A stretch of DNA of 64,000 nucleotides from Telopea speciosissima (Eukaryota > Streptophyta > Magnoliopsida > Proteales > Proteaceae), in NCBI RefSeq assembly GCF_018873765.1, contig NC_057916.1:30789501-30853500 (forward strand), in the 5' to 3' direction. Numbering within the stretch: position 1 is the stretch's first letter; each line of letters opens with the position of its first letter. The position numbers were made by a program, and so were the translations under genes. Of the stretch, positions 1 through 11,500 are shown one piece after another. The notes under the pieces were generated by a model. It saw nothing but the letters and a program-made list of their open reading frames with translations, did not search any database and was not told the origin of the DNA.

Positions 1-157
1 AAAGTCAACCCCAAGTTCAAGAACAAAAACTGGATTTTTGGCGGTAGGTGGAATTTTCAACTTTCTAATGCTGGAATTTTTCTCAAATGTAAAAATTCCA
101 TAAATTTTAATATGGCAAAACATTGCTAAAAACCAAAAGTGCAGTAAAATGGAAAAA

Positions 158-304
158 TATCACCTCAATTTGTCAGTCCGTCAATTTCCTCAATTCCCTC
201 TAATAGAGGGAGGTGGACCCCACCCCGGGCAGTGTGTTCGGGTAGGGGGTAAGGTGGTCATTTCTGTCCCCCTATTAGATGGAATTGAGGAAATTGAGGG
301 GATA
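158..304. mobile_element. Hairpin (foldback) MITE, core-sharing family, copy 1
   Basis: The two halves form an inverted repeat: the arm at about 181-208 (CAATTTCCTCAATTCC type) pairs with the arm at about 271-300. The loop is G+C-rich and read on the minus strand contains AAATGACCACCTTACCCC. The same core recurs near 45.95 kb and 59.3 kb. An imperfect 10-bp direct repeat (GCAGTAAAAT at 141-150, GCACTAAAAT at 312-321) flanks it, which is of the size Mutator-like insertions leave. No coding capacity. The assignment to Mutator-like MITEs is inference. Confidence 0.6.
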
Positions 305-734
305 AAGATCCGCACTAAAATATTCATTTGTTTTGATATATAAAAGTATTTTCATTTAGAGCAATTTTGAATGCATTCACGCACATCAAATTAAGTTTGA
401 CCGAAACATAATTCCTTCAATATAAATCAGATTTAAGCAATTTTGAATTTGGTGGAAAGTTGGTTTTGTGTTCTACCTAATACAAAAAGTCTCGGGTAAA
501 AATAAAATCATTTGACCAGTCAAACTTCTCAGAGAACAGAAACATCTCTAAATCGAGAGCAGTTTAATTATTTATAGATAAGATCAATATTTTCTAAGAA
601 CAGTATAAACCATATGTGAGACTAGGTATACCAATACAATGACCAATTCCAAGAACAGTATAAACCAAATGTACATTTTGATTGTTTTAAACTTCTAGAA
701 GCTTGCTTTTTAGTTCTGCTGTCTTCTAGTTCTA

Positions 735-905
735 TGTTGATTTTTGATGACTTGATGTGGCTTAATATTGATTTTTGACGACTTGATGTGACTTTATGTT
801 GATTTTTGATGACTTGATGTGGCTTAATGTTGATTTTTGATGACTTGATGTGGCTTAATGTTGATTTTTTATGACTTGATGTGGCTTAATGTTGTTTTTG
901 ATGAT
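735..905. repeat. 31-bp tandem repeat, about 5.5 copies
   Basis: A unit beginning TGTTGATTTTTGATGACTTG and ending GATGTGGCTTAA repeats head to tail about five and a half times, with one to three changes per copy. It sits beside a hAT-like terminus (about 975-1061) and sequence resembling the subterminal part of the hAT at 6755-8466, so it may be an internal array of a decayed hAT element. Confidence 0.85.
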
Positions 906-974
906 ATAAGATATATATTGTAGCATACTAATAATGTTAGAAAAGAGGGAAAATAAAAAATAACACTTGGGTCC

Positions 975-1061
975 CTTGGTCGCCTAGGCGGACGCCTTGT
1001 CACCTAAACGCTTAGATACCCCTTCACCGCCTTGGGTCGCCTTGCCGCCTTGCCAACTATG
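975..1061. mobile_element. Right end of a hAT-like element
   Basis: The segment ends ...GCCTTGCCAACTATG, the inverse of the CATAGTTGTCAAGGC end seen at 5331. The repeated GCCTAGGCG/CGCCTTG words are those of the complete element at 5331-5770. No matching left end with an 8-bp duplication was found, so this is a fragment or an element with an unrecognised left end. Confidence 0.5.
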
Positions 1062-1167
1062 CTTCTGGAGCAGATATACCATGAGACATCACGTAAAGGT
1101 ATGTTTAGTAAACACCCATCCCATCCAAGTAGAACGAGATTAAGGATGGCCTATCCCATCAAGGTAG

Positions 1168-2783
1168 TAATGTAGAGCTGGAACATGAAGGACCTAGCCC
1201 CTGGCAAGATCTTTTTCAAAAAAGTTTACGCTGATTTGATCTTCAAAATACTAGGCAACAATTCAAGAACTTGGAGCAGATCACACAATGAAATTGATTG
1301 AAATACAAACAAAGAAGAAAATAGAAAGAAGGATAGGACTGGATCGAGTATCCCACTCTCTTCCGGGTCTCTCACCCACGGCCTCTCACCGTATTTTGGT
1401 CTCTCACCAATGGCATCTTACCATACTCTCTCACAGAGAGAAGTACAAGGCTATGTTTTTTTTATCTCAATCCCATTAATCAAATTTGTGTACAAGGTTG
1501 TAGCCCCTTATAAACTTACATAGAAGACTCAAAAATAGACTCAAACACTAAAAAGAAAAGGCCTAACAAAATCTTTAACAAAAAAGGTAACATAAACTAA
1601 CTAGAAAACTAAAATAATGAAAGAAACAAACTCAAAATAGGACTCTAACTAAACTAATAATGCAAATCCCGTTTTCCTACTTGCTACCCATATTTTAGGC
1701 TCATTAAATTGGCAAATTACAAAGTAAACCTATGGGATCAAAAGCCCAACACCTACACAACCCAACCCAAAGCTTATTTTCAATAAATAAGTTCTTTAGG
1801 CGACTTATTTGCATCAATTCTCCCCTGCTTGAAAAAAAAAAAACGCGTCCACAAGTTTGATAGAAATGCTCCATCGAACCAACAAAAATCTACCACATCA
1901 GTAGACCAAACTGCCTCCCACAGCAGCTGAATCTCACAACGACACTGGGCTGGTTTTGGGGCCTTATTCTTGCAGCTACACATGGACCTTTGATCTGCAT
2001 CAGCTCTCCTCATCTTGTAACAAAACTCATCCACAAGTTTAGTGGAGTTATTGAATCAGGTTTGCATGATGAACCCGTAGATCTTGCCTACGCCTCTCTT
2101 TAGCTTTGATACCAAATAATTTATAGCTGGATCACAAAGGACCTAACCCCAGGCAGAATCTTCTTGTATAAAGTTTAATGCTGATTTGATTTTCAAAATA
2201 CTAGGAAACAATGCAAGAACTTGTAGCAGATCACACAATCACACAATGAAATTGATTGAAATACAAACAAAGAAGAAAATAGAAAATAGAAAAGAAGGAT
2301 AAGATTGGAGCGAGTATCCCACTCTCTCCCGAGTCTCTCACCCACAGCCTCTCACCGTATTTTGGTCTCTCACCAAGCATCTCATGATACTCTCTCACAG
2401 AGCAAAGCACAAGGCTATGTTTTTTTTTTTTCCCAATCTCATTAATCAAATTTGTGTACAAGGCTGTAGCCCCTTGTAAACTTACATAAAAGACTCGAAA
2501 ATAGACTCAAACGCTATAAAGGAAAGGCCTAACACAATCCTTAACAAAAAAGGTAACATAAACTGACTAGGAAACTAAAATAATGAAAGAAACAGACTCA
2601 AAACAGGACTCTAACTAAACTAATGAAGCAAATCCCGTTTTCCTACTTTCTACCCATATTTTAGGCTCATTAAATTGGCCAATTACAAAGTAAACCTATG
2701 GGATCAAAAGCCCAACACCTAAATAACCCAACCCAAAGCTTATTTTCAATAAAATAAGCCCTTTAGGTGACTTATCTGCATCA
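1168..2783 (-). mobile_element. TRIM-like LTR retrotransposon with a 300-bp interior
   Basis: Two direct repeats of about 650 bp (1168-1816 and 2117-2783) enclose only about 300 bp. On the minus strand the interior starts with a TTGGTATCAAAGC primer-binding site (about 2104-2115), complementary to the 3' end of initiator tRNA-Met with one change, and ends in a purine tract GCAGGGGAGAA (about 1818-1829) just before the 3' LTR. A 5-bp duplication GGTAG flanks the element at 1163-1167 and 2784-2788. There is no gag or pol, so it must have been moved by another element's proteins. LTRs this long with so short an interior are unusual for TRIMs, so it may be a deletion derivative. Confidence 0.8.
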
Positions 2784-2898
2784 GGTAGCCTTAAGATTAA
2801 GCTTCTCCCTCTACCTCCCCCTCTCCTTGTCTAGCTCCCTCTTTCTTTCTTTCATCCTTAAACATCTTTATTTTAAATCATGGAAAATGCTGATTTCA

Positions 2899-4615
2899 CA
2901 ATGCAGGGGGTGCTTGGGTTCAATTGCTCTTCTAGGCTACTGAAAACCAAAACGAATTGCAATTCTTTAAGATTGCATTAATGGAGTCCAAGACTCAACC
3001 GTTCATTTCATTTAAAAAATTCTACTCCTCACAAACAAAAGACTTTGCTTAAATAAATGATTTCCCTCAACCCAATATTGGTTCCCCTATAATCCTATGG
3101 CCAAGATTACAATTTATTTTAAGTAGTTACTAATTGAAAACATAATCTCAATCAATCCCCTCCAATCTCTCTTTATTATCAATCACTTTCCAGTCCTCCC
3201 TCAATCACTCTATTTAAAAGGTTACTCAAAATACTCCAACCCTCCCCCAATCGCTCCTTATTTCAAAAAGTAACACAAAATAGGGAGGCCTCTTCAACGT
3301 TTTTGGGCTGCATCATTCTCTCCCGGTTTAGAAGAATTCGCCCTCGAATTCGCACCACCAACAACAGTCGAGCTCCACCGGGATTAAAAGGGAACATGTC
3401 TTCGTCACCAATCATCTTCTTACCAAATCCAGCGGTGACCCACAACAAACCAGTACCTCTAGCTGCCATGGTCTCCAAGAGTACTATAAGGATTGGAGAA
3501 CCTGTCCATCGAACTTCCATAGCAGTGATGATAAATTGAACCGGCTGTACTCCCTTGGTCAACAGCTCGGCAAATTGGGCAGTGATGTGGGGAGCATGGT
3601 AACTAACCACTGGGTGAAAACCATTCTCAATTTGACCCTCTTGCTTGATGCATGAATCCATCGGAGGCCAGCATAGAACTGGCCAAGATGCAACGTCATT
3701 ACAACGACTCCAATAGGGGCTCTTCACATCAGGACAAGGGACTGTCGGTTGCGGCATTCCACAACTCATACCTTTAGATTTAGGTGATGCTAGCATACCA
3801 TCAAGTGGCCCGAAATCTAAAGCAAAGTTGCGTAGGATCTCCTCATCCGGGTATTCATCAAATACCGGTGGTAACTCTAAATCAACAATCGCTGCAGGTT
3901 GATCCTCCGTATCAACTTGTAGATGCTCCAACGAAGGAAAAGAAGAAGAACATGCTTCAGTGATTACCTTATCCAAGTGACGACGATGGGAAGCACTCCT
4001 CAAACGTCTAATCTCCAAAGTAAGATCAGCCACTTGCCGCCGAAGTTTTAGGTGATTAATCTCCACAGTAAGACCGACAACTTGCTGCCAGAGTTCCCGG
4101 ATCTCTCCTCTAGTGTGAATGTCATCCACAGGAGTTGTCAGGCTTCCTCTATGCGAGGGCAGCATGACAGCCCTGCTGTGCTCTAATACCAGATAATGCA
4201 AGGGGTGCTTGGGTTCAGATGCTCTTCTAGGCTACTGAAAACCAAAACGAGTTGCAATTCTTCAAGATTGCACTAATGGAGTCCAAGACTCGACCGTTCA
4301 TTTCATTTCAAAAATTCTACTCCTTACAAACAAAAGACTTTGCTTAAATAAATGATTTCCCTCAACCCAATCTTGGTTCCCCTATAATCCTATGGCCAAG
4401 ATTACAATTTATTTTAAGTAGTTACTAATTGAGAACATAATCTCAATCAATCCCCTCCAATCTCTCCTTTATTATCAATCACCTTCCAATCCCTCCCCCA
4501 ATCACTCTTTATTTAAAAAGTTACTCGAAATACTCCAATCCTTCCCCAATCACTCCTTATTTCAAAAAGTTACTCAAACTAGGGAGGCCTCTCAAAACGT
4601 TTCTGGGCTGCATCA
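2899..4615 (-). mobile_element. Non-autonomous LTR retrotransposon, probably Ty3/gypsy-derived
   Basis: Direct repeats of about 418 bp (2899-3315 and 4197-4615) flank about 880 bp. On the minus strand a primer-binding site TGGTATTAGAGC (about 4179-4190) follows the 5' LTR. A purine tract GGGAGAGAA (3316-3324) precedes the 3' LTR, which starts TGATGCAG. The preceding GAATTCGAGGGCGAATTCTT is a run I associate with the end of plant Ty3/gypsy pol. ATTTCA occurs on both sides (2893-2898, 4615-4620), consistent with a target duplication. Protease, reverse transcriptase and integrase are absent. It begins only 115 bp after the TRIM-like element ends. Confidence 0.8.
3263..4165 (-). CDS. Long ORF inside the non-autonomous LTR element, function unknown
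   Basis: An open frame of about 300 codons fills the interior of the 2899-4615 element and runs into its 3' LTR. The first Met inside the interior is at 4165; the frame is also open from 4201 in the LTR. The N-terminal third has a heptad-like pattern of Leu, Ile and charged residues that could form a short coiled coil. The middle is acidic and the end matches the spacer normally found after gypsy pol. No gag zinc knuckle, protease or polymerase motif is visible. It is either an unrecognised element-borne protein or a chance open frame; I lean to remnant coding sequence. Confidence 0.35.
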   Translation of the reverse strand: MLPSHRGSLTTPVDDIHTRGEIRELWQQVVGLTVEINHLKLRRQVADLTLEIRRLRSASHRRHLDKVITEACSSSFPSLEHLQVDTEDQPAAIVDLELPPVFDEYPDEEILRNFALDFGPLDGMLASPKSKGMSCGMPQPTVPCPDVKSPYWSRCNDVASWPVLCWPPMDSCIKQEGQIENGFHPVVSYHAPHITAQFAELLTKGVQPVQFIITAMEVRWTGSPILIVLLETMAARGTGLLWVTAGFGKKMIGDEDMFPFNPGGARLLLVVRIRGRILLNRERMMQPKNVEEASLFCVTF

Positions 4616-5077
4616 TTTCATCTTCCTGTCTGTCACTATGTTCAGAAAGGACTAGAATTCCCTTGTCCCTTGTCACCATGTTCAGAAGAACTACAATTCC
4701 CTTGGCCATTTTCACTATGTTCAGAAGAACCAGAACTCCCTTGGCCTATTATACATTGAAAATATTACACAGCTAGCGGCATAAAGAACCTAATCCAGGA
4801 TTCGAGGTCTTGAATGGATAGGGTATGTTTGGTTCGGATTTGGATTCTGAATGTTGGGTCCAGAATCAGAATTGTGTTTTGGTAAGCTATACATTTGTTA
4901 ATTCTGGGCAGACAAATTTCGAATTAGACTCCAAAATTCCCAGAATCCAGAATTGAAGTTCAAGTCATTTCTCAGATTCTGTCTTGTCTAACGAAGGAAA
5001 CTATTGGAATCCCAGAATCCAATTCTAGGATCATTTTGCGCTAAACCACTTCAATAGCATGTGCAAATAGGAAGGAT

Positions 5078-5234
5078 AAAATGGTTTGTCATTCTTTTAA
5101 CACAAATAAAAAGAGAAAACGGGTGAAAGGAAGCGGTGTCGCTTCGATTAACCACAAATGGTCTGTCATTCTTTTTAACACAAATAAAAAGAGAAAATGG
5201 GTGAAAGGAAGCAGTGTTGCTTCGATTAAGCACA
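5078..5234. repeat. 78-bp tandem duplication
   Basis: Two adjacent copies (about 5078-5155 and 5156-5234) begin AAATGGTTTGTCATTC and AAATGGTCTGTCATTC and differ at only a few positions. No coding role is seen. Confidence 0.8.
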
Positions 5235-5330
5235 GCTGGGGTTATCTGTAGCATTAATATCTCTATACGGCTTCTTGGGTCCAACCATCCAAGGCAACAA
5301 TATGCCTTGTTCTCTCTCTCAATTCTGAAA

Positions 5331-5770
5331 CATAGTTGTCAAGGCATCGCCTAGGCATCTAGACAGCTTCTTCGGTCCAACTGTCCAAGGCAACAATATG
5401 CCTTGTTTGATGCAAGAAAGGTGACGTCCTTGGACACCTAGGCGGCATTGCCCTGTGGCCTTCTTACAGCATGCCTTTTATTATATCAGTTTTTCGACAA
5501 TTCACAAATACGCTGATTTATGTTTATTGCCTTGTTTTTTTATGAATGTGCGTTAACTCTATGCTTTGTTGTTCTCTCATATTAGGTCATTACTAGCATA
5601 ACTATATCATATTACATTGATATGGCTTCTATGTTGCATATAAGCATTATTATTATATAAAATTATCTTTGCTATATCACATACATTGCAGGCCTAGGGC
5701 ACCGAGGGTCCCAGGCGAAGCCTAGGCGCTCCTCCAATGCCTTGGGTCTCCTAGTTGCCTTACAACCATG
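5331..5770. mobile_element. hAT-type MITE with 8-bp target duplication
   Basis: The element starts CATAGTTGTCAAGGC and ends with the imperfect inverse GCCTTACAACCATG. It is flanked by a perfect 8-bp direct repeat TTCTGAAA (5323-5330 and 5771-5778), the duplication size of the hAT superfamily. At 440 bp it has no transposase. The word CCTAGGCG recurs near both ends, as subterminal transposase-binding repeats do. Confidence 0.85.
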
Positions 5771-6754
5771 TTCTGAAAATGGACAATACTTTCTTGCAAA
5801 TCGAGCCCCTCAAATGCAGTATTCATCAAACACGAAATCCCAACCAAATTTTCTTCAAAAGCCACCAACGCTATCATTTCTTTCACTTTCTACAGAAGTT
5901 GTCTCAGAATACTATACCTCAAAGATAATAGAACATCATCTGAATAATGAGTGTAGAATTAGAAAGCTCAAAGCAGCAGAATGCTCTTGAATTCATTGCC
6001 AAACTTGGTTCCAAGGCGAGACCCAAGACTGACATATCTTTTCACTGAAGTCTTGTATCAGTATGAAATAAGTTGACCAAGACCATAAGTTCCATGGCTT
6101 AATAAGTTTGGTTCAAATTTGAATTCCTTTACCGAGGTCAAGCTTTTTGCTCATCATGTATTTGCTCAAATGCAGGAGAAAATTTTCTTTACTTGGCGCA
6201 CCTCGGTAGGTGCATATGGTCAAGAAGGCTAAGGTCATACATTGCCAAAGAGGTCAAAATGTAGAAGCTTTGTGGTTGTTTGGGAGAATGCAAAGTTGAT
6301 TGACTTAAGCGTTGTTCTGTAACTACAAGATCTTTTCATTAGAAAATATATAATTAGGATCATAGTAGTTTATAGGGATATTCAGAATTTTTTTCCAACC
6401 AAAGACAATACTGGATTCTAGCTATCAGATTCAAACATTGTTTGTGTCTTCCAAACACAATTCTAGAATTCTCAAAATTGAGTGAGAATCCACAATTCTA
6501 GAATTGAGCATCAAGAATTACTGGAATTAGAATCCAAAACAAAGATAGCCACTCCTAATCCTACGGCTGAACTTCCTAGTTTCCTTACCTGTAGTTTCAA
6601 GGAAGATTTAGAGGTTTTAATTATAATACTCTGATGGATTTTTTCAATAATATTGGTGGTAAGGATCCTATAAACCTAACTTATCCACCATACTAAGGCT
6701 TCAACAACAAGGCTTGTCAATAGAATGATTAATAGTAACAAATTTATTAAGAAC

Positions 6755-8466
6755 CATAGTTATCACGGCATCACAGCGATCCAAGTCGGTGGAGGGGTGT
6801 CACGTCGATATATCGACATGTCGCCCGCCATGGCGAGCATGTCGACCATGTTTTATTTTTTATTTTCTCTATTTTTAATGTCATTTAGTATGCTATAATA
6901 TATGTCCTATAACATAAAAAATCAACATGAAAGTGTACTACTAATATACTATGGTTTAATTCATGAAAGTGTAATATCCATTAGTGTATATGAAAGAGAC
7001 TACAAAAGTCACAAAACAAAAATAACAATTAAACTGGTTTTTAGCAGATTAACATTAAGCTGAACTAGGATGGAAAACACAAAATCAAACTATCAAAGTA
7101 CTGGTTTTTAGCAGATTAGCATTAAGCTGAAGGGAAAAAAAAAACTGAAATTATGGACTAATGGAGTTGAATATGTGCTGCTGTTGTGTGTGGTTGTGTG
7201 CAGGGCAAGAAGAAGAAAAAAATAAAACACCTTCTCTGTCTATGTGGAAGCCTGCAACTGCAAGGCAAGAAGCAGAAACAAAAAACTGAGAGGTTGTGTG
7301 CAAGCCTGCAAGTGCTACTGTGCAAGGCAACAAGAAGAAAAAAGGAAAAAAAAAAAAAAATGAGAAGTCTGCGACTGTAAGCAAGCCTGCAACTGCAAGG
7401 CAAGAAGAAGAAAAAAGAAAAAAGAAAAAAAACGAGAGTACTATGGCTGTAACTGGAATAAATCCCTCCCCCCCCCTCTATCTCTCGACTATCTCCCTGT
7501 CTCTGTGACTGTACAAGCAGTTGCGAAGAAAAAAAAAAAAAACCGAGAGGGCCCCCTCTGTCTCTCGACTATCTCCCTGTCTCTGTGACTGTACAAGCAG
7601 TTGCGAAGAAGAAAAGAGAAAGAAAAAAAAAACCGAGAGGACTACTAACTGAAATAAATCCCCCCCTTCTGTCTCTCGACTCTCTCCCTGTCTCTGTGTG
7701 TGTAACTGCGTATGTGTGGCTGTGCAAGGCAAGAAGAAAAAACAAAAAAGGATACTACTAGTACTGGCTGTAATCACTAATCATTACAGGAGGCTGGGAG
7801 GAGAAGAACTGAAGAACTGAACTGAAAGATCGATTGTCGGAGGACTGGGAGGAGGAAGAAGAACCAAATTAAAAAAAATAAATAAAAAATTACTTACCTG
7901 GAGTCCTGGAGGTTGCCGGAGGTGTTTGCAACTTCGAACTTCGAAGGAGTGAAGAACTATCTAGCCGAGAGTTGCAAGAAGCCAGGAACTAAAGCCAAAG
8001 TTGCCACTTGCCAGAATCTCGACCTCTGTCTCACGAACTGTTCCTCTGTCTCGAGTCTTGACTCTCTCCTCTCGACTCTCGTCTCGAACTTTCTTTGGCT
8101 TTGCGATTTCTATTTCCCCCCAATTAGGGTAATTAGGGTAATATGTTTGATGTTTTTAATTTTTTATGTTAATGTGTATTGCAGGTGTATATTTTCAAGT
8201 TACACCTCCGATAGACATTAACGAAAAAGCATCTAAGCTATTAAATGGTTTTAAAAAAAAAAAATTTTAAGTCTAACTTTTATTTATTTTTGGTAAGTAA
8301 GTTTAACTTTTATACATTCAAATGTACAAATATCGACCGATATGCCCATATATCGTGGTATGGCGTCCATGGCATATCGAACGATATTTTTACATTCACC
8401 ATGGTGCACCTCGATATGTGACTTTCCCCAGCGCCAGGACGCCATGGCGGCGCCATGACAACTATG
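6755..8466. mobile_element. Non-autonomous hAT element, 1.7 kb, same family
   Basis: The ends CATAGTTATCACGGC and GCCATGACAACTATG are inverted, and a perfect 8-bp duplication TTAAGAAC flanks the element (6747-6754 and 8467-8474). No transposase frame is visible. The interior (about 7150-7790) is low-complexity: repeated AGGCAAGAAGAAGAAAAAA blocks alternate with CTCTCGACTATCTCCCTGTC blocks. The chance open frames there are lysine- or phenylalanine-rich and not believable as genes. If the PARP1 gene continues to the left, this element lies in its next intron. Confidence 0.85.
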
Positions 8467-8575
8467 TTAAGAACAACACATAAAGTACAAAGGCTATTGG
8501 AATATAGAGTACAAAGGCTATGTAATATCTTCATAAAAAACAAGAAAAGAAAAGATGCAGTAGAGATGTACCAAC

Positions 8576-11500
8576 AATCTCGCAAATCAAGTTCCGATCC
8601 TGTTGAATCTTGACCATTGATTTCAAGCATTGCTCGCAGCTCCGATGTCGTAACATGTTTTTTAAGTTCATCTTTTATAGCCCACAATGCTTTACTTTGA
8701 GCCTCCAACTTACTTTCTAGATCAAAAGTTTTTGAATTTTGATTCCCCAACTCAGTGTTGTTGCTTTCAGTTGAGCGGCTGCCCAAGGAAACATCTTCTC
8801 CAACTTTAAGGATTTTTGACTTCTGATCATTGCTATCATATTTTTTACGTTTAGTGCCACCTCTGGAAGTAGAAGATTGCGCTAGTTTTTTATCCTCGTC
8901 CACCACATCTTTAGAAACTGAAAAGGACAATTAGTTTTTAGAGATCGACTAGAAAAGGAACCATGGTACAGGTTAAGCTTGCAACATAATAAGCAACTGA
9001 TCAACAGGAATAGTATCCTATACCCTTTTTGGCAGCAGATGCATCCCTTTTAATCAGTGCACGAAGAGCTTCTTGGTCAGAAAATGAAAGCTTATCCCAC
9101 CCTGACAACTTCTCTACTTCAATAGATGGGAAAGTTTCCATAAAACAGTTAGCATGTTGCCATGTCAGCCCCCTCATACCTTGTCCATCAGGCTTGGTTG
9201 ATATCCGCAACTAATACAAAATTTGAAGAAAACATCAGAACATATAATCAACAATCACCTAACTTGCTTCTATCCACCAGTTAAATTAAAATAACTCCAA
9301 ATGATATTTGAAATAACTTCCCATTCACAAGGTTAAAATTCAACAGCAAACAGAGCTATTAGTTTCACTGCGTAAAAAACAAACAAACAAATTCAAATTG
9401 GGCGTGGGGTGGGGTAACTTTGCATTCACAAGGTTAAGATTCAACAGCGAACAAAATTATTAGTTTCGCAACAATTTCAAATTGGGGGTTGGGTAGGTGG
9501 GTGGGGGGAGGATGAGACATTGAAATACTAAAAAGGTGCATAGAATCTTGTCCAACCCCAAGCGTTTTTTTTGTTTGGGGGGGGGGGGGGGGAGTCCTGC
9601 TTGTCATGACAGCTATTGAAGGATGAAATTTCACTTGCCTTTTTCACCCTCCATATATCATTAGGGCATCTACACAGGTAAGTGATATAATTTCAGAACA
9701 GTACAATCAAGACAGTTATGATTCCCAATGGGAGTGGGTTAAAACAACCATTCTAGACAGTAGTATTTTTTTTTTTCCCTTGTATACTCAAGCTAGGCAC
9801 AACCTCCTCTACCTAATCATCTCTGACACCAGTGCCAGTGTTAACTGCTGCAAATGGAGCAAGTAGAGACAGTAATCTTCAAACTGGAGCTGGTGGTGAT
9901 GCTGATGCAGCCAACAAAGGAGGAAGCCAGCCATCCTCTGCACAGGAACTGGAAATTGTTGCTGCTTCACCTTCAACCTCTTTCACTCTGTATTCAGCAA
10001 TGAATCACTCTGATTCAAACCTAATAGGACTCTGTCATTTCAGTTCTAGTTTCAACTTTCAAAAACCCTTAACTCTAAGATCAACCAAAGACAATTCTCC
10101 CATTCAGTATCCTAAAGATTAAACCCTTAAACTGATTAAGCACCAAAAATTTAACCTATCCTTAACATGAGAAAAAACTAGAAAATTACTACTGGAATGG
10201 AACCTACAAAGTACAAACTATCAAACATGACCCATGTTAACAACTGAGTGCAATCCATAGCCTTTCATATCACTTTGCCTCCTCTTTGCTACAGTACCAT
10301 ACCCAAAGGTGGCAAAGATACAGCAGAGCAGGCTGCAAAGATACCAAAAGAGAAGAAACTCTGGGCATATATTGAACCCTCTACATTGAATTTTATCCAT
10401 CTTATAGCATCATATAGACTCTCCTGTGCATCTAGGGTGTTAATCCCTCGAATTACCTTCACATTCAATTTCATATGCTCAGACGGTCTCCATGGCCAAA
10501 AAGAATAAGTATAAGATCTGTTAACAATGTTGAAGAAGTCTGCTATATTCCAGAAGCCGACTTAAGATGGGCATACTTGCCGGGAAAATATCTTGCCAGA
10601 TATGGAAGGAAGTCTCAGAAACATCAAGCCTCTGTTTTCCTTTTTATTCCGAAGCAGCAGACAGTTACTTGGTTATCATTAAAGATTTGCTTATCTAACC
10701 CTCTCACACTTTTTGTGCCACTATAGAAAGGAAATATGAAATTACATAGCTTCTCCCCCCCCCCCCCCTTTTTTCAAAAAAAAAAGGGTGGTCTTCATAT
10801 AGCAAAGGGCAAACAAGAACAGTGAAGTGTATCCACACTGTTTGGTGCAAGATTTCCTTTTTCTAATTGCAAAAATGGGAAAGAATTTTATGGTAGCTTC
10901 GAAAGCTGAGAGGAATTTACTATCAAAGTTCAAGAACTCAGTTTCGGTACAGGTTTCGCCTAGCCAAAAAACCGAGTCGGGCCGAGATCTCGGCGAGTTG
11001 GTGTAATTTTATTTTATTTTTTTTAAATTCGAAGCCTGGTTTTGGTGGGTTTTAGACCTGGTTTGGGCCTAAAAATTGGTACTCAGCCTATTTTAGGCCA
11101 TTTAAACATAATGTTACTATCAGATTTTGCAAAAACAAAATCCAAATAGGAGTTTCACATCGGACCCTAGGTTGGTAGGCGACGACGTACTAATTGGCCC
11201 TATTCTACACACAATTTAATAATTGAAAGCAATCTAATCATACAATTAATATAACACAACTTAAATAAACATTACAAATGTAAAAGTGTACAATGCATCA
11301 ATCATATATCTCTATCATAAACCACCGTCGAAAATCCTCAAAATTTAGGTCAAATGCACACTTCTCTATCGAGTTCACCGAGACAGTCGAGTTTTGGAGA
11401 GATCTCAATTGTCTCGGTCGAGATATGTACATTATAAAGGTAAGTTTGGTCCAAAACTCGGTCGAACCGAGATCTCGATCGAGTTGGGGTAATATTTCAT

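Noticed and set aside
149..343. 64-codon plus-strand frame
   Set aside because: It lies across the hairpin element at 158-304, and the sequence is explained by the inverted repeat.
4815..6565. A possible large inverted repeat, GGGTATGTTTGGTTCGGATT against AATCCAAAACAAAGATAGCC
   Set aside because: The pairing is imperfect, no target duplication was found, and the region between includes an independent hAT; too weak to call.
7151..7777. Several overlapping open frames rich in Phe/Ser or Lys
   Set aside because: They are translations of purine-rich and CT-rich simple repeats inside the hAT element at 6755-8466.
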